This document shows, piece by piece, positions 15,661 through 24,008 of a stretch of 40,767 bases of DNA (the first letter of the stretch is position 1; every line of letters begins with the position of its first letter). A program made the translations under genes and the position numbers. Location of the stretch: NCBI GenBank assembly GCA_002029295.1, contig MZGW01000012.1:1-40767 (forward strand), written 5' to 3'. The notes under the pieces were generated by a model. That model made no database searches. It was given only the letters and a program-made list of their open reading frames with translations, and was not told where the DNA came from. The stretch is from Alkalithermobacter paradoxus. GTDB taxonomy: Bacteria > Bacillota > Clostridia > Peptostreptococcales > Peptostreptococcaceae.

Positions 15661-16965
15661 ATGAGTAAACAGATTAGAGAAGGATACAAGATGACAGAAT
15701 TAGGTGAGATACCTGTTGAGTGGCAAGTTGAACAAATAGGTAATATTTTTAATTTTTCTGGAGGATTATCTATACCTAGATCACAACTTTCAGAAGAAGG
15801 AATTTTTTACTTGCACTATGGAGATATTCATAAAAGAAATTTCACTTATATAAATGTTGAAAAAGATGATGAATGGTTGCCTAAAATAGATATTAAGGAA
15901 ACAAATATAAAAGAGGGTGTATTTCTTGAAACTGGAGATGTAGTTTTTGCTGATGCTTCAGAGGATTATGAGGGTATAGGAAAAAGCGTGGTTATAATTA
16001 ATGAAAAGCAAAAACCATTTGTATCAGGGTTACATACTATTGTGGCTAAAGATGCTTCAAATAGATTGAATTATTTATATAAGAAATATTGTTTTAGCAC
16101 CAATAAAGTTAGAAAGCAGTTTAGAGTCCTTGCCACAGGGGCTACAGTATATGGTATATCACGATCCAACATACCTAAAATTAAAATTCTCATTCCAACT
16201 ATAACTGAACAAAAAAAGATTGCTTCGATTCTAACAACAATTGATGAACATATCGAACAAGTAGATGGATTGATAGAAAAAACAAAGGAACTAAAAAGGG
16301 GATTAATGCAAAAACTACTTACTCAAGGTATTGGGAATACAGAATTTAAAATGACGGAAATAGGCAAGATACCGAAGGTGTGGAAAATAGAAAAGTTGAA
16401 TAATGTTACAGATGTAAGAGATGGCACTCATGATTCACCTAAACAATTAGAAGAAGGAATACCTTTTGTAACATCTAAAAATCTTAAAGAGTTTGGAATA
16501 GATTTTCAAGACATCACCTACATTTCAAAAGAGGATCATGAGAATATATCAAAAAGATCCAAGGTTGATAATGGAGATATTTTATTTGCAATGATTGGCA
16601 CTATAGGGAATCCAGTAATTGTAAATACGGATTTTGAATTCTCAATAAAGAATGTAGCCTTAATCAAATTTGAAAACAGTAACATGAATAATATTTTTAT
16701 TAAAAATTTACTAGAATCAGAAGTAATAAAAAAACAATTTGATAAAAAGTCAAATGGTGGAGTTCAGAAATTCATTTCTCTAGGAATGATTAGAAATTTA
16801 GAAATTCCTTGTCCCTCACTAGAAGAACAGCAAAAAATTGCTTTTATATTATCAGAAGTAGATCAACAGATTGAACAATATAATATTAGAAAAGAAAAAC
16901 TAATAACACTCAAAAAGGGACTAATGCAACAAATATTAACAGGCAAAAAGAGAGTGATTGTATAA
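15661..16965 (+). CDS. hsdS: type I specificity subunit HsdS
   Basis: A 434-residue protein with two target-recognition halves. Each half starts with a matching segment (KMTELGEIPVEW at about 10 and KMTEIGKIPKVW at about 229) and ends with a conserved helix (EQKKIASILTTIDEHIEQ and EQQKIAFILSEVDQQIEQ) plus an LKxGLMQ motif. The recognition domains between differ, as expected for a bipartite asymmetric target. The repeated boundaries allow recombination of recognition domains. The stop codon overlaps the next start (TAATG). Confidence 0.95.
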   Translation: MSKQIREGYKMTELGEIPVEWQVEQIGNIFNFSGGLSIPRSQLSEEGIFYLHYGDIHKRNFTYINVEKDDEWLPKIDIKETNIKEGVFLETGDVVFADASEDYEGIGKSVVIINEKQKPFVSGLHTIVAKDASNRLNYLYKKYCFSTNKVRKQFRVLATGATVYGISRSNIPKIKILIPTITEQKKIASILTTIDEHIEQVDGLIEKTKELKRGLMQKLLTQGIGNTEFKMTEIGKIPKVWKIEKLNNVTDVRDGTHDSPKQLEEGIPFVTSKNLKEFGIDFQDITYISKEDHENISKRSKVDNGDILFAMIGTIGNPVIVNTDFEFSIKNVALIKFENSNMNNIFIKNLLESEVIKKQFDKKSNGGVQKFISLGMIRNLEIPCPSLEEQQKIAFILSEVDQQIEQYNIRKEKLITLKKGLMQQILTGKKRVIV

Positions 16966-17801
16966 TGAGATATGCTTTAGATTTTCAGAAAGCCAATTTG
17001 ACAGAGATTCTTAAAGATATTAATGAAATTTCTAATAAGTTTGTGAATGAAATAGAGAAAGTTTCTTATGTATCAGGGGATGAAGAAATTCAACAACTAT
17101 TATCTGAAAATAGTTTAAATCAGTTTTTGGCGATAACTTATTCTTTGAATATACCTATAAATGAAGCCAAGATAAATAATTCCGACTTTGAAGAACTTGG
17201 GCAGTTATTTGGGTTTGATGATACATTAGAGAATAAGGCACGACTTATGCAAATGTGGATTTCATTAGGTTCTGCATTGGAATCATTATTGCAAATTTTC
17301 CTTGGTGTTTACCTAAGAGATTATGAGAACTCTGGTTGGGGAAAATGGGATAATTTTAAACTAGATGAAACAAAAGAGGATTTATTAAAAACTTTAAATG
17401 AATTGAAGGAAAAAGAAATTATAACTCAAAAACAAAAGGATACATTCAAAAGGGACATTAAGGAATATCTTAAATCAAAACAGGAAACTAAGCACTTAAC
17501 AGACTTAACTCTAGGAAATTTAATTAATTTCTATCATTCTAATAATTTATGGTCAGAGAAAGATGCTAGTGAAATAAGAGATAAAATGGATTTTATTAGG
17601 GAAAGTAGAAATTGTGTACATTCATTTAAAGAAAGATATGTTGGAAATTGGGAAGAACTATTAGATTCTTTGAGATTCTTTGCTCAAGTAATGTTGGAAT
17701 TATTAGGAAGATTACCAGATGTAGATGATATGTTGCAATATGAGATGGAGTTAAAGGCAGAGATTGAAAGAGAGTATTATAGTAACTATGATTATTATTA
17801 A
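16965..17801 (+). CDS. unknown protein in the restriction operon, possible HEPN-like motif
   Basis: A 278-residue helical protein translationally coupled to hsdS by a TAATG overlap and lying just before hsdR. No family is recognised. In the C-terminal helical region the sequence FIRESRNCVHSF contains R212/R215, N216 and H219, which would fit the R-x(4-6)-H signature of HEPN ribonucleases. The middle (about 90-120: MQMWISLGSALESLLQIFLG) and the acidic C-terminal tail are also helical. Type I loci often carry extra genes between hsdS and hsdR, such as the anticodon nuclease PrrC or Rlo genes; by position this could be a comparable guard toxin. The function is inferred. Confidence 0.5.
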   Translation: MRYALDFQKANLTEILKDINEISNKFVNEIEKVSYVSGDEEIQQLLSENSLNQFLAITYSLNIPINEAKINNSDFEELGQLFGFDDTLENKARLMQMWISLGSALESLLQIFLGVYLRDYENSGWGKWDNFKLDETKEDLLKTLNELKEKEIITQKQKDTFKRDIKEYLKSKQETKHLTDLTLGNLINFYHSNNLWSEKDASEIRDKMDFIRESRNCVHSFKERYVGNWEELLDSLRFFAQVMLELLGRLPDVDDMLQYEMELKAEIEREYYSNYDYY

Positions 17802-17827
17802 AGATTAGCGTATGAAGGGGGGATACA

Positions 17828-20800
17828 ATGGGGTATTTAGGGAATGAAGAAACGCTAGTAGAATTACCGGCTATAGATTATCTACGGGATAAACTAGGTT
17901 ATGAATTCATTCATGGGCAGTTCTTAACTCCCGATTATGGAGAAAGAGCAACCATGACAGAAGTTATACTAGAGAAAAGGCTTAAAAAGGCTCTAAGAAG
18001 AATTAATCCTTGGATGAATGATGGAAACATATCTAAAGCAATACGATATTTAACGAGACCAGAAGGTCTAGGTATTAGCCTATATGAGATAAATGAAAAA
18101 ATTTATGATGCTATTGTAAATCTATCATATTCACTAGATCAAGATTTAGATGGAAGTGGTCAGAAGAAATATCATACTGTGAAGTTTATTGATTGGGATA
18201 ATATTACTAATAATGATTTTCTAGTAACAAGACAGTTTAAGGTTCATGGTCCCCATGAGAAAATTATTCCTGATATCATTATTTTTATTAATGGAATACC
18301 AGTAGTGGTGCTAGAATGTAAATCCCCTTTCTTGGAAAAAAGCAAAAATGAAAATATGGGAAAATATGAAGCCTTTAATCAACTAAGAAGATATATGAAT
18401 GCAAGGGAATCTAATGTTGTAGAAGGGGCAGAACGGCTCTTTTACACTAACTTCATTACGGGGATATTGAATAAATATCATGGATATTTAGGAACTATTA
18501 GTTCTACATACGGACATTATCAAGAATGGAAAGATCCGTACCCATTTAAGGTTAAGGATATACAAGGAGTAGAAGATAACGGGCAGAACATATTCTTACA
18601 GGGAATACTGGAGAAGAATAATCTACTAGATATTATGAGGAATTTCCTTCTATATGAAGGTGGCATCAAAAAAGTTTGTAGATATCAGCAATTTAGAGCA
18701 GTTAATAAAGCACTGAAAAGACTTGTGGATGGCAAAGATTCTATAAGCCGTGGAGGAGTTATTTGGCATACACAGGGATCGGGTAAATCCTTAACCATGG
18801 TGCTTTTGGCAAGGAAAATAAGAAGGATAGAAGAACTCATGGATGCTACCATAGTTGTAGTAACTGACCGGGTTGATTTAGACAAGCAAATCTACAATAC
18901 ATTTATGAGGACTTTATCTACAATCACAACGCCTGTACAGGCGGATAGCGTTTCAACATTAAAGGAACTACTATCTCTTGCACAGCCACAAATTATTATG
19001 ACCACCATACACAAATTCCAAGGTGAAAAAGAAGAAAAACAAGTATTGAAGGATGATAAACAGAACAAAGGACTATATTTTGAAAAGGAATTTGGGGTAT
19101 TAACGACAAAAACTAATGTAATTGTACTAACTGATGAAGCACACCGTAGCCAGTATAAGGGTATGGCAAAGAATATGAGGGATGCCCTACCTAATGCAGC
19201 CTTTTTAGGATTTACAGGGACACCGATTGATAAGCAGGATAAATCAACAAAGAGAACCTTTGGAACATATATAGACAAGTATGGAATTAAGGAAGCGGTA
19301 GAAGATGGAGCAACAGTTAAAATTGTATATGAAGGAAGAAAACCTGAATTACAAATAGATGGAGATACACTAGAAGAACTATTTGATATAGAATTTGAAG
19401 ATAAAACGGATGATGAAAAAGAAGCCATTAAACAGAAATATGCTAACAAGAGAGCAATTGTAGAAGCAGATGAACGAATTGCTGATATTGCCAAGGATAT
19501 TCTTACCCATTATAAAGAGCAGATATTTCCAAATGGATTTAAGGCTCAAGTAGTATGTGTGTCTAGGGAGGCTTGTGTAAAATATTACAATGCTTTAAAT
19601 AAATATATGGAAGGTAGTATTGGAGAGAAACTGGAGGTAAAGATTATCTACTCTGGTAGCCCAAATGATGAACCGCATCTAAAAGAGCATTTTACAACTA
19701 AGACAGAGCAGGATCAAATTATAAAGAGATTTTTACAGCCTATAGATAAAGATAAACTCTGTTTTATAATCGTAAAAGATATGCTATTAACAGGCTTTGA
19801 TGCTCCCATAGAACAAGTAATGTATTTAGATAGACCGCTGAAAGAGCATAATCTACTACAAGCAATTGCTAGAGTAAATCGAACATTCGGAGAAACAAAG
19901 AAATGTGGTTATATTGTTGATTATTATGGCATATCTAATCATTTGGAAGAAGCCCTTGCTATTTTTGATAAAGAAGAATTGGGTGAGCCAATGGAAGGTA
20001 TTGATGCAGTATATAATCAGATGCTTTCTTATCGAGAAGCCGTAATGAGTATGTTTAAAGGTATAGACCCTAACGATTTAGATGAACTTGTAAAATGCAT
20101 AGAGAAGGAAGATAAAAGGGCCGAATTTGAATTGGCATATAAGCGATTTGCATCCACCATGGAACAGATCCTCCCTGCCCATGTACCTACAGAAACAATA
20201 AACGATTTAAGATGGCTATCCTACATTCGAGCAGCAGCAAAGGCAAGATTTGAGCCACAGGATCAACTTGATATTGCAGGATGTGGAGGAAAGGTTAGAG
20301 AAATTATATCAGCCCATTTAAAATCTAAGGGTGTTGAGACTTGGATTGAACCGATTACTCTATTTGATGCAGACTTTAAAAAGAAGATTAACACTCTTGA
20401 ATCTGATGAAGCGGTGGCTTCTGGTATGGAACATGCCATCAAAAATGTGATTCATGTGAAAATGGATGATAACCCTGTATATTATACTTCACTCCTTGAA
20501 AAACTCCAAAAAATATTGGATGAGACTAAAAATAACTGGATTGAAAGAAAAAATAAGTTACAGGAGTTTATTCAGAATGATGTTCAAAAAGGAGAAATAA
20601 AAGAAGCAGAGGCTTTAGGACTTTCCAAAGAAGAATATGCATTTTTTGAAACAGTGAAGAAACACTTAAAAGAAGATGAAACAAATAATGAAGTTGTGAA
20701 AGAAGAACAGGCGGAATATATTTCAAATGAAATCATTGAGTTATCAAAATCAATTGCTACTGATATAGCAGAAATTGTAAAGAAAAACTATTTGATAGAC

Positions 20801-20959
20801 TGGGTAACGAATCCAACCAAAACCTCGGATATAGAGAGAGCCATCTATATGATGCTTACAACCAAATATTTTAAGAAAATCAAATTAGAAGTAAGAAAGC
20901 AATTGGTACAGCCATTACTACAATTAGCAAAAAAACATTATGCAGCATTGACAGAGTAG
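17828..20959 (+). CDS. hsdR: type I restriction endonuclease HsdR
   Basis: A 1043-residue motor-nuclease subunit that translocates DNA and cuts it away from the recognition site. The nuclease motif PDIIIF...ECK is at 148-165, Walker A GSGKS at 317-321, then DEAHR, GFTGTP and the motif VI LLQAIARVNRTF. The C-terminal 250 residues are the helical part that contacts the methylase. Length and order are complete with no frameshift. It starts at ATG 17828 after AAGGGGGG. Confidence 0.95.
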   Translation: MGYLGNEETLVELPAIDYLRDKLGYEFIHGQFLTPDYGERATMTEVILEKRLKKALRRINPWMNDGNISKAIRYLTRPEGLGISLYEINEKIYDAIVNLSYSLDQDLDGSGQKKYHTVKFIDWDNITNNDFLVTRQFKVHGPHEKIIPDIIIFINGIPVVVLECKSPFLEKSKNENMGKYEAFNQLRRYMNARESNVVEGAERLFYTNFITGILNKYHGYLGTISSTYGHYQEWKDPYPFKVKDIQGVEDNGQNIFLQGILEKNNLLDIMRNFLLYEGGIKKVCRYQQFRAVNKALKRLVDGKDSISRGGVIWHTQGSGKSLTMVLLARKIRRIEELMDATIVVVTDRVDLDKQIYNTFMRTLSTITTPVQADSVSTLKELLSLAQPQIIMTTIHKFQGEKEEKQVLKDDKQNKGLYFEKEFGVLTTKTNVIVLTDEAHRSQYKGMAKNMRDALPNAAFLGFTGTPIDKQDKSTKRTFGTYIDKYGIKEAVEDGATVKIVYEGRKPELQIDGDTLEELFDIEFEDKTDDEKEAIKQKYANKRAIVEADERIADIAKDILTHYKEQIFPNGFKAQVVCVSREACVKYYNALNKYMEGSIGEKLEVKIIYSGSPNDEPHLKEHFTTKTEQDQIIKRFLQPIDKDKLCFIIVKDMLLTGFDAPIEQVMYLDRPLKEHNLLQAIARVNRTFGETKKCGYIVDYYGISNHLEEALAIFDKEELGEPMEGIDAVYNQMLSYREAVMSMFKGIDPNDLDELVKCIEKEDKRAEFELAYKRFASTMEQILPAHVPTETINDLRWLSYIRAAAKARFEPQDQLDIAGCGGKVREIISAHLKSKGVETWIEPITLFDADFKKKINTLESDEAVASGMEHAIKNVIHVKMDDNPVYYTSLLEKLQKILDETKNNWIERKNKLQEFIQNDVQKGEIKEAEALGLSKEEYAFFETVKKHLKEDETNNEVVKEEQAEYISNEIIELSKSIATDIAEIVKKNYLIDWVTNPTKTSDIERAIYMMLTTKYFKKIKLEVRKQLVQPLLQLAKKHYAALTE

Positions 20960-20969
20960 AGGTAATAAT

Positions 20970-21683
20970 ATGAGATTAGCATTTGCATATGGAACAAAGA
21001 CGATTGCTTTTGAAGTAGAATTTAGACACAGAAAAACACTGGAAATTTCTATTGAACCGCCAGACATTATAAAAGTGGTGGCTCCTATAGGAACATCTGA
21101 AGATGATATTATAAAAAAAGTGAGGAGTAAAGCAAATTGGATTGTTCAGAAGTTATTTGAGTACAAAAATATGAAATATATAAAAATTCATAAGGAACTT
21201 GTTAATGGAGAATCTTTTATGTATTTAGGTAGAAATTACTCCCTCCAAATAATAATAGATCAATCCAAAGCAAAGCCAGAAGTAAAACTCCATCAGGGTA
21301 AGTTTTATATTACTGCAAACACGAGCAATGAAACGATTCTAAGAATGGCATTACAAGAATGGTATCGTGAAAAGGCTTTAGAAAAAATAAAAAAAAGAAT
21401 TATTTATTTTCAACCTTATTTCAAGATGGAGCCTTCTGAGATAGTGGTAAAGGAGCAACAAAAGCGGTGGGGAAGTTGCACTTCAAATAATAAGTTGCTA
21501 TTTAATTGGAGGTGTGTAATGGTTCCTGCCCCTGTGCTGGATTATATCGTTGTTCATGAAATGTGCCATATGGTTCATATGAATCACTCTAAAGAATATT
21601 GGAAATTAGTAGAATCCATTATACCCGATTATAAAGAGAGAAAAGAGTGGCTACGGAACAATGGTGTGAGGATGGATTTATAA
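20970..21683 (+). CDS. SprT/YgjP-like zinc metalloprotease (DUF45)
   Basis: A 237-residue protein with the zinc-protease signature HEMCH (196-200) and a third likely ligand H206 in HSKEYW. Upstream are the family marks QQKRWGSC (163-170) and FNWRCVM. Genes of this family frequently follow hsdR in type I loci; their substrate there is not established. It begins 10 bases after the hsdR stop, so it is the last gene of the operon. Confidence 0.85.
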   Translation: MRLAFAYGTKTIAFEVEFRHRKTLEISIEPPDIIKVVAPIGTSEDDIIKKVRSKANWIVQKLFEYKNMKYIKIHKELVNGESFMYLGRNYSLQIIIDQSKAKPEVKLHQGKFYITANTSNETILRMALQEWYREKALEKIKKRIIYFQPYFKMEPSEIVVKEQQKRWGSCTSNNKLLFNWRCVMVPAPVLDYIVVHEMCHMVHMNHSKEYWKLVESIIPDYKERKEWLRNNGVRMDL

Positions 21684-21775
21684 TAGAATGAACCATCAAG
21701 GAAGTTTTAATAAATGGATTTATGCATTGTTCTCCATTGTTTAATAAAAAAGAATAACAAGCACTCTACAAAGGA

Positions 21776-21806
21776 AGAACTCTACTTGTGATATAAGTAG
21801 AGTTCT
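21776..21806. terminator. terminator between restriction operon and recombinase
   Basis: Twelve-base perfect arms AGAACTCTACTT (21776-21787) and AAGTAGAGTTCT (21795-21806). It separates two convergent genes. Confidence 0.75.
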
Positions 21807-21833
21807 ATAAATTAGAGCAGTTTTAATATTGAG

Positions 21834-22727
21834 TTATAATTTTTGAATTGCTTTTTCGCCATCCTCAAATAGCGGTACTGCATATACATCTGACAACAAC
21901 TGAAGGGAAGAATGACCCACCAAATTTGCAATGACTGTAAGTGGGACACCTTCATCAACCATTTTTTTGATTGCATAATGTCTAAACTGGTGAGGCGATA
22001 TATGAGTTCCTATTTTAGCAGAATACTTATCTATTATTTTCCATAGCCCCGACCTCGTGTAAGGTGTTTTTCGTTCAGATAGAAATAAATTATCATACGG
22101 GCTTTTAATTTTTTCTCGCATTTCTAAATAGTCTATTAGGGCATTACGGCAATCTGAATTTATAGGAACTTTTCTATATTTTCCTTGCTTACCATAAACC
22201 ATTATAAAGGAACCTTTTTCTTTTAGATGAAGATTACCGATTTTTAATGTTATAATCTCATTAATTCGGAGAGCATGTCTAAGCAATTCGATTAATGCCA
22301 CATGGTGTTTATAGCCACTTCTATATATTTCTCTCCTTATTTTTCGGAATGTCTGTTCATCTATAGACTTCACGATAGGTGGACCTTGTGTCTTTACCTT
22401 TTTTAAATTACGAGCAATATCTTGCTTAATATAATCATAGGAATGCAAGAAATAAAAATAACTTTTTAAACTCATTATCTTTAGATTAATCGTATTGACT
22501 TTTGCATTTTTTACAGTCAGCAAGTGAGAACGAAAATCTCTTAAATCTATTGTGGTACAAGTTCCGGGTTGGAATGAATCTGAATTTGCCTCATTAAACC
22601 ATTCTATAAATGTAATTACATTATCCAAATAAGTATTAACTGTAGATTCGGATTTATCTAGGCTTTCCAGATAAGTCTTATATTCTCTAAAATAATATTT
22701 ATCCATATACATATCCCTTTTAACCAT
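21834..22727 (-). CDS. tyrosine recombinase (XerC/D-like integrase)
   Basis: A 297-residue recombinase. The N-terminal SAM-like core-binding domain (FREYKTYLESLDKSESTVNT) is followed by the catalytic domain with R154 (HALRINEI), a lysine around 180-183, H246/R249 (HQFR), H272 (GHSS) and the nucleophile Y282 (VYAVP). All key residues are present. ATG 22727 lies eight bases after GGAGGT, so an upstream open extension is not coding. Phage- and element-type enzymes of this size catalyse integration, excision or dimer resolution. It stands next to the restriction operon and may have moved it, or may resolve multimers of the replicon. Confidence 0.85.
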   Translation of the reverse strand: MVKRDMYMDKYYFREYKTYLESLDKSESTVNTYLDNVITFIEWFNEANSDSFQPGTCTTIDLRDFRSHLLTVKNAKVNTINLKIMSLKSYFYFLHSYDYIKQDIARNLKKVKTQGPPIVKSIDEQTFRKIRREIYRSGYKHHVALIELLRHALRINEIITLKIGNLHLKEKGSFIMVYGKQGKYRKVPINSDCRNALIDYLEMREKIKSPYDNLFLSERKTPYTRSGLWKIIDKYSAKIGTHISPHQFRHYAIKKMVDEGVPLTVIANLVGHSSLQLLSDVYAVPLFEDGEKAIQKL

Positions 22728-22961
22728 GTCTAAATACCTCCATTTTTTATTTGTAAAAGTATATAGAAAAAATAAATCTTGTTTCAAGAAAAACTTTGGT
22801 TTATATATATAAGATCTTAGCAAAATAGCAGATATAAAGTTCTTGTTCCAATTTTTTAGGGATAGAGGCTTCAGGGGAAATTTTACAATGGCTGTATTGC
22901 TGGATTATAAAAATCTAATTTCTTTATAGAATTAACAGATTGGCAACAGAATTCAATTTAT

Positions 22962-22991
22962 ATTTCCTAACTAGGTTCCCTAGAAGGAAAT
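22962..22991. other. imperfect palindrome beside the recombinase gene
   Basis: Outer arms ATTTCCT/AGGAAAT and inner arms CTAGG/CCTAG around a three-base centre give a nearly perfect 30-bp dyad, with no T-run that would make it a terminator. It lies in the promoter gap between the recombinase and the next gene (22728-23060), a usual place for a recombinase core site or an operator. A smaller palindrome, CTTG/CAAG, lies near 22779. The rest of that gap shows no gene. Confidence 0.4.
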
Positions 22992-23060
22992 TTAAAGAAA
23001 AGATATAATAGATGTAATATATAGGAAAATAAATTATTTGTAATTTAAGGGGGAGTGCCT

Positions 23061-23516
23061 ATGCCTAGAATGATATGGAGTGAGTTATCACATTTACAAC
23101 TTGGGAAGTACGCAGAGTATTTAATGAAGATGGAATTTTTATCCTATGGGTTTGATGTATTTAATACGGAGGTAGATGATAAAGGAGTAGATTTTGTCAT
23201 TAAAAGTGGATCAGGAAAATTCTATGAGATGCAGGTTAAATCATGTAGGGATTTAAATTATGTCTTTATGAGAAAAGATAAATTTGATATTAATAACGAA
23301 AGTTTAATTCTTGTACTTGCGTTGTTTGAGGATAATAAGATGCCAGATGTATTTCTTATCCCTGCTATAGAGTGGAAAAGTCCTAATAATTTACTAAAAG
23401 ATAGAGATTATGAGGATTTAAAAAGTAAACCAGAATGGGGAATAAATTTATCGCAAAAAAACTTAGGATTATTGAACCAATATAGCATTGAAATTATGAT
23501 GAACAAATTTAAATAG
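23061..23516 (+). CDS. small PD-(D/E)xK nuclease-like protein
   Basis: A 151-residue protein with the order of a PD-(D/E)xK fold: helix with E20 (LGKYAEYLMKMEFLSYGF), D44 in DKGVDFVI, and QVKS (Q58, K60) on the next strand. This resembles DUF4365-like single-domain nucleases of mobile elements. It begins at ATG 23061 after GGGGGAG; no partner gene is in the same unit. Whether it is an active nuclease cannot be told. Confidence 0.6.
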   Translation: MPRMIWSELSHLQLGKYAEYLMKMEFLSYGFDVFNTEVDDKGVDFVIKSGSGKFYEMQVKSCRDLNYVFMRKDKFDINNESLILVLALFEDNKMPDVFLIPAIEWKSPNNLLKDRDYEDLKSKPEWGINLSQKNLGLLNQYSIEIMMNKFK

Positions 23517-23771
23517 AATTTTAGGAGGGAAAGTATAACATTTAGAAATTTTCACAGGGAAATGGATAAAAAAGGTCAATCTATAGGAGATAATAATATT
23601 ATTGAATATTTTAATTGAAGGAGCCTTTTTATTATTTAGATGAAATGTATTAGGCTTATGCTACGGAAATCTCCTAAGAAGTTCTTCGGAAGAAATTTAA
23701 AAATATCAGTTTAAAGATTAGTATTATTTGTTAGTATTGATTGGAGGAATTAGAATAAAAGTGGAGAATAA

Positions 23772-23790
23772 ATATATATATATATATATA
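23772..23790. repeat. AT dinucleotide run
   Basis: A simple AT repeat of about nine units, 50 bases before the riboswitch. The gap from 23517 to it has a few SD-like GGAGG sequences and short open frames under 25 codons, none convincing. Confidence 0.7.
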
Positions 23791-23837
23791 GGGCTAAGGT
23801 CCTATATTAGTGAATACTTAATAATAAGTTAATAACT

Positions 23838-23925
23838 TCAATGAAAAGGCAAACTTATCGAAAGATAAGGACGCAAAGCCATGTGTCTAAAGAATTTAAT
23901 TCTATGATCGACAGGCTGCCATAAT
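23838..23925 (+). promoter_or_regulatory. cyclic-di-GMP-I (GEMM-I) riboswitch
   Basis: The aptamer shows the class hallmarks: GGCAAAC, then the stem CTTATC with GAAA tetraloop and GATAAG (23854-23869), GGACGCAAAGCC (23869-23880), the second stem region and CGACAGGCTGCC (23909-23920), which closes P1 by pairing TGCC with GGCA. It controls the diguanylate cyclase at 24009. The 3' strand of P1 can instead pair with the 5' arm of the terminator downstream, so ligand binding should favour termination. Confidence 0.9.
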
Positions 23926-23960
23926 GATTTGTTTTTATAACAATAATTTATAAGTTAATG

Positions 23961-23987
23961 GCATCTGTTTGGTACAGATGTTTTTTT
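23961..23987 (+). terminator. riboswitch-controlled terminator
   Basis: Arms CATCTGT (23962-23968) and ACAGATG (23974-23980) followed by seven T, ending just before the AAGGAG site of the GGDEF gene. ATGGCATCTGT (23958-23968) can also pair with ACAGGCTGCCAT in the riboswitch (23911-23922), forming an anti-terminator. Confidence 0.85.
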
Positions 23988-24008
23988 ATTTATTAAGGAG
24001 ATGAAATA

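Noticed and set aside
18892-19494. 200-codon open frame on the minus strand inside hsdR
   Set aside because: It is antisense to the helicase core of an intact hsdR and shows no domain or ribosome site; serine/leucine-rich composition is that of a shadow frame.
23532-23720. Short frames with SD-like sequences between the nuclease and the riboswitch
   Set aside because: All are under 25 codons and the start codons do not line up with the ribosome-site-like sequences.
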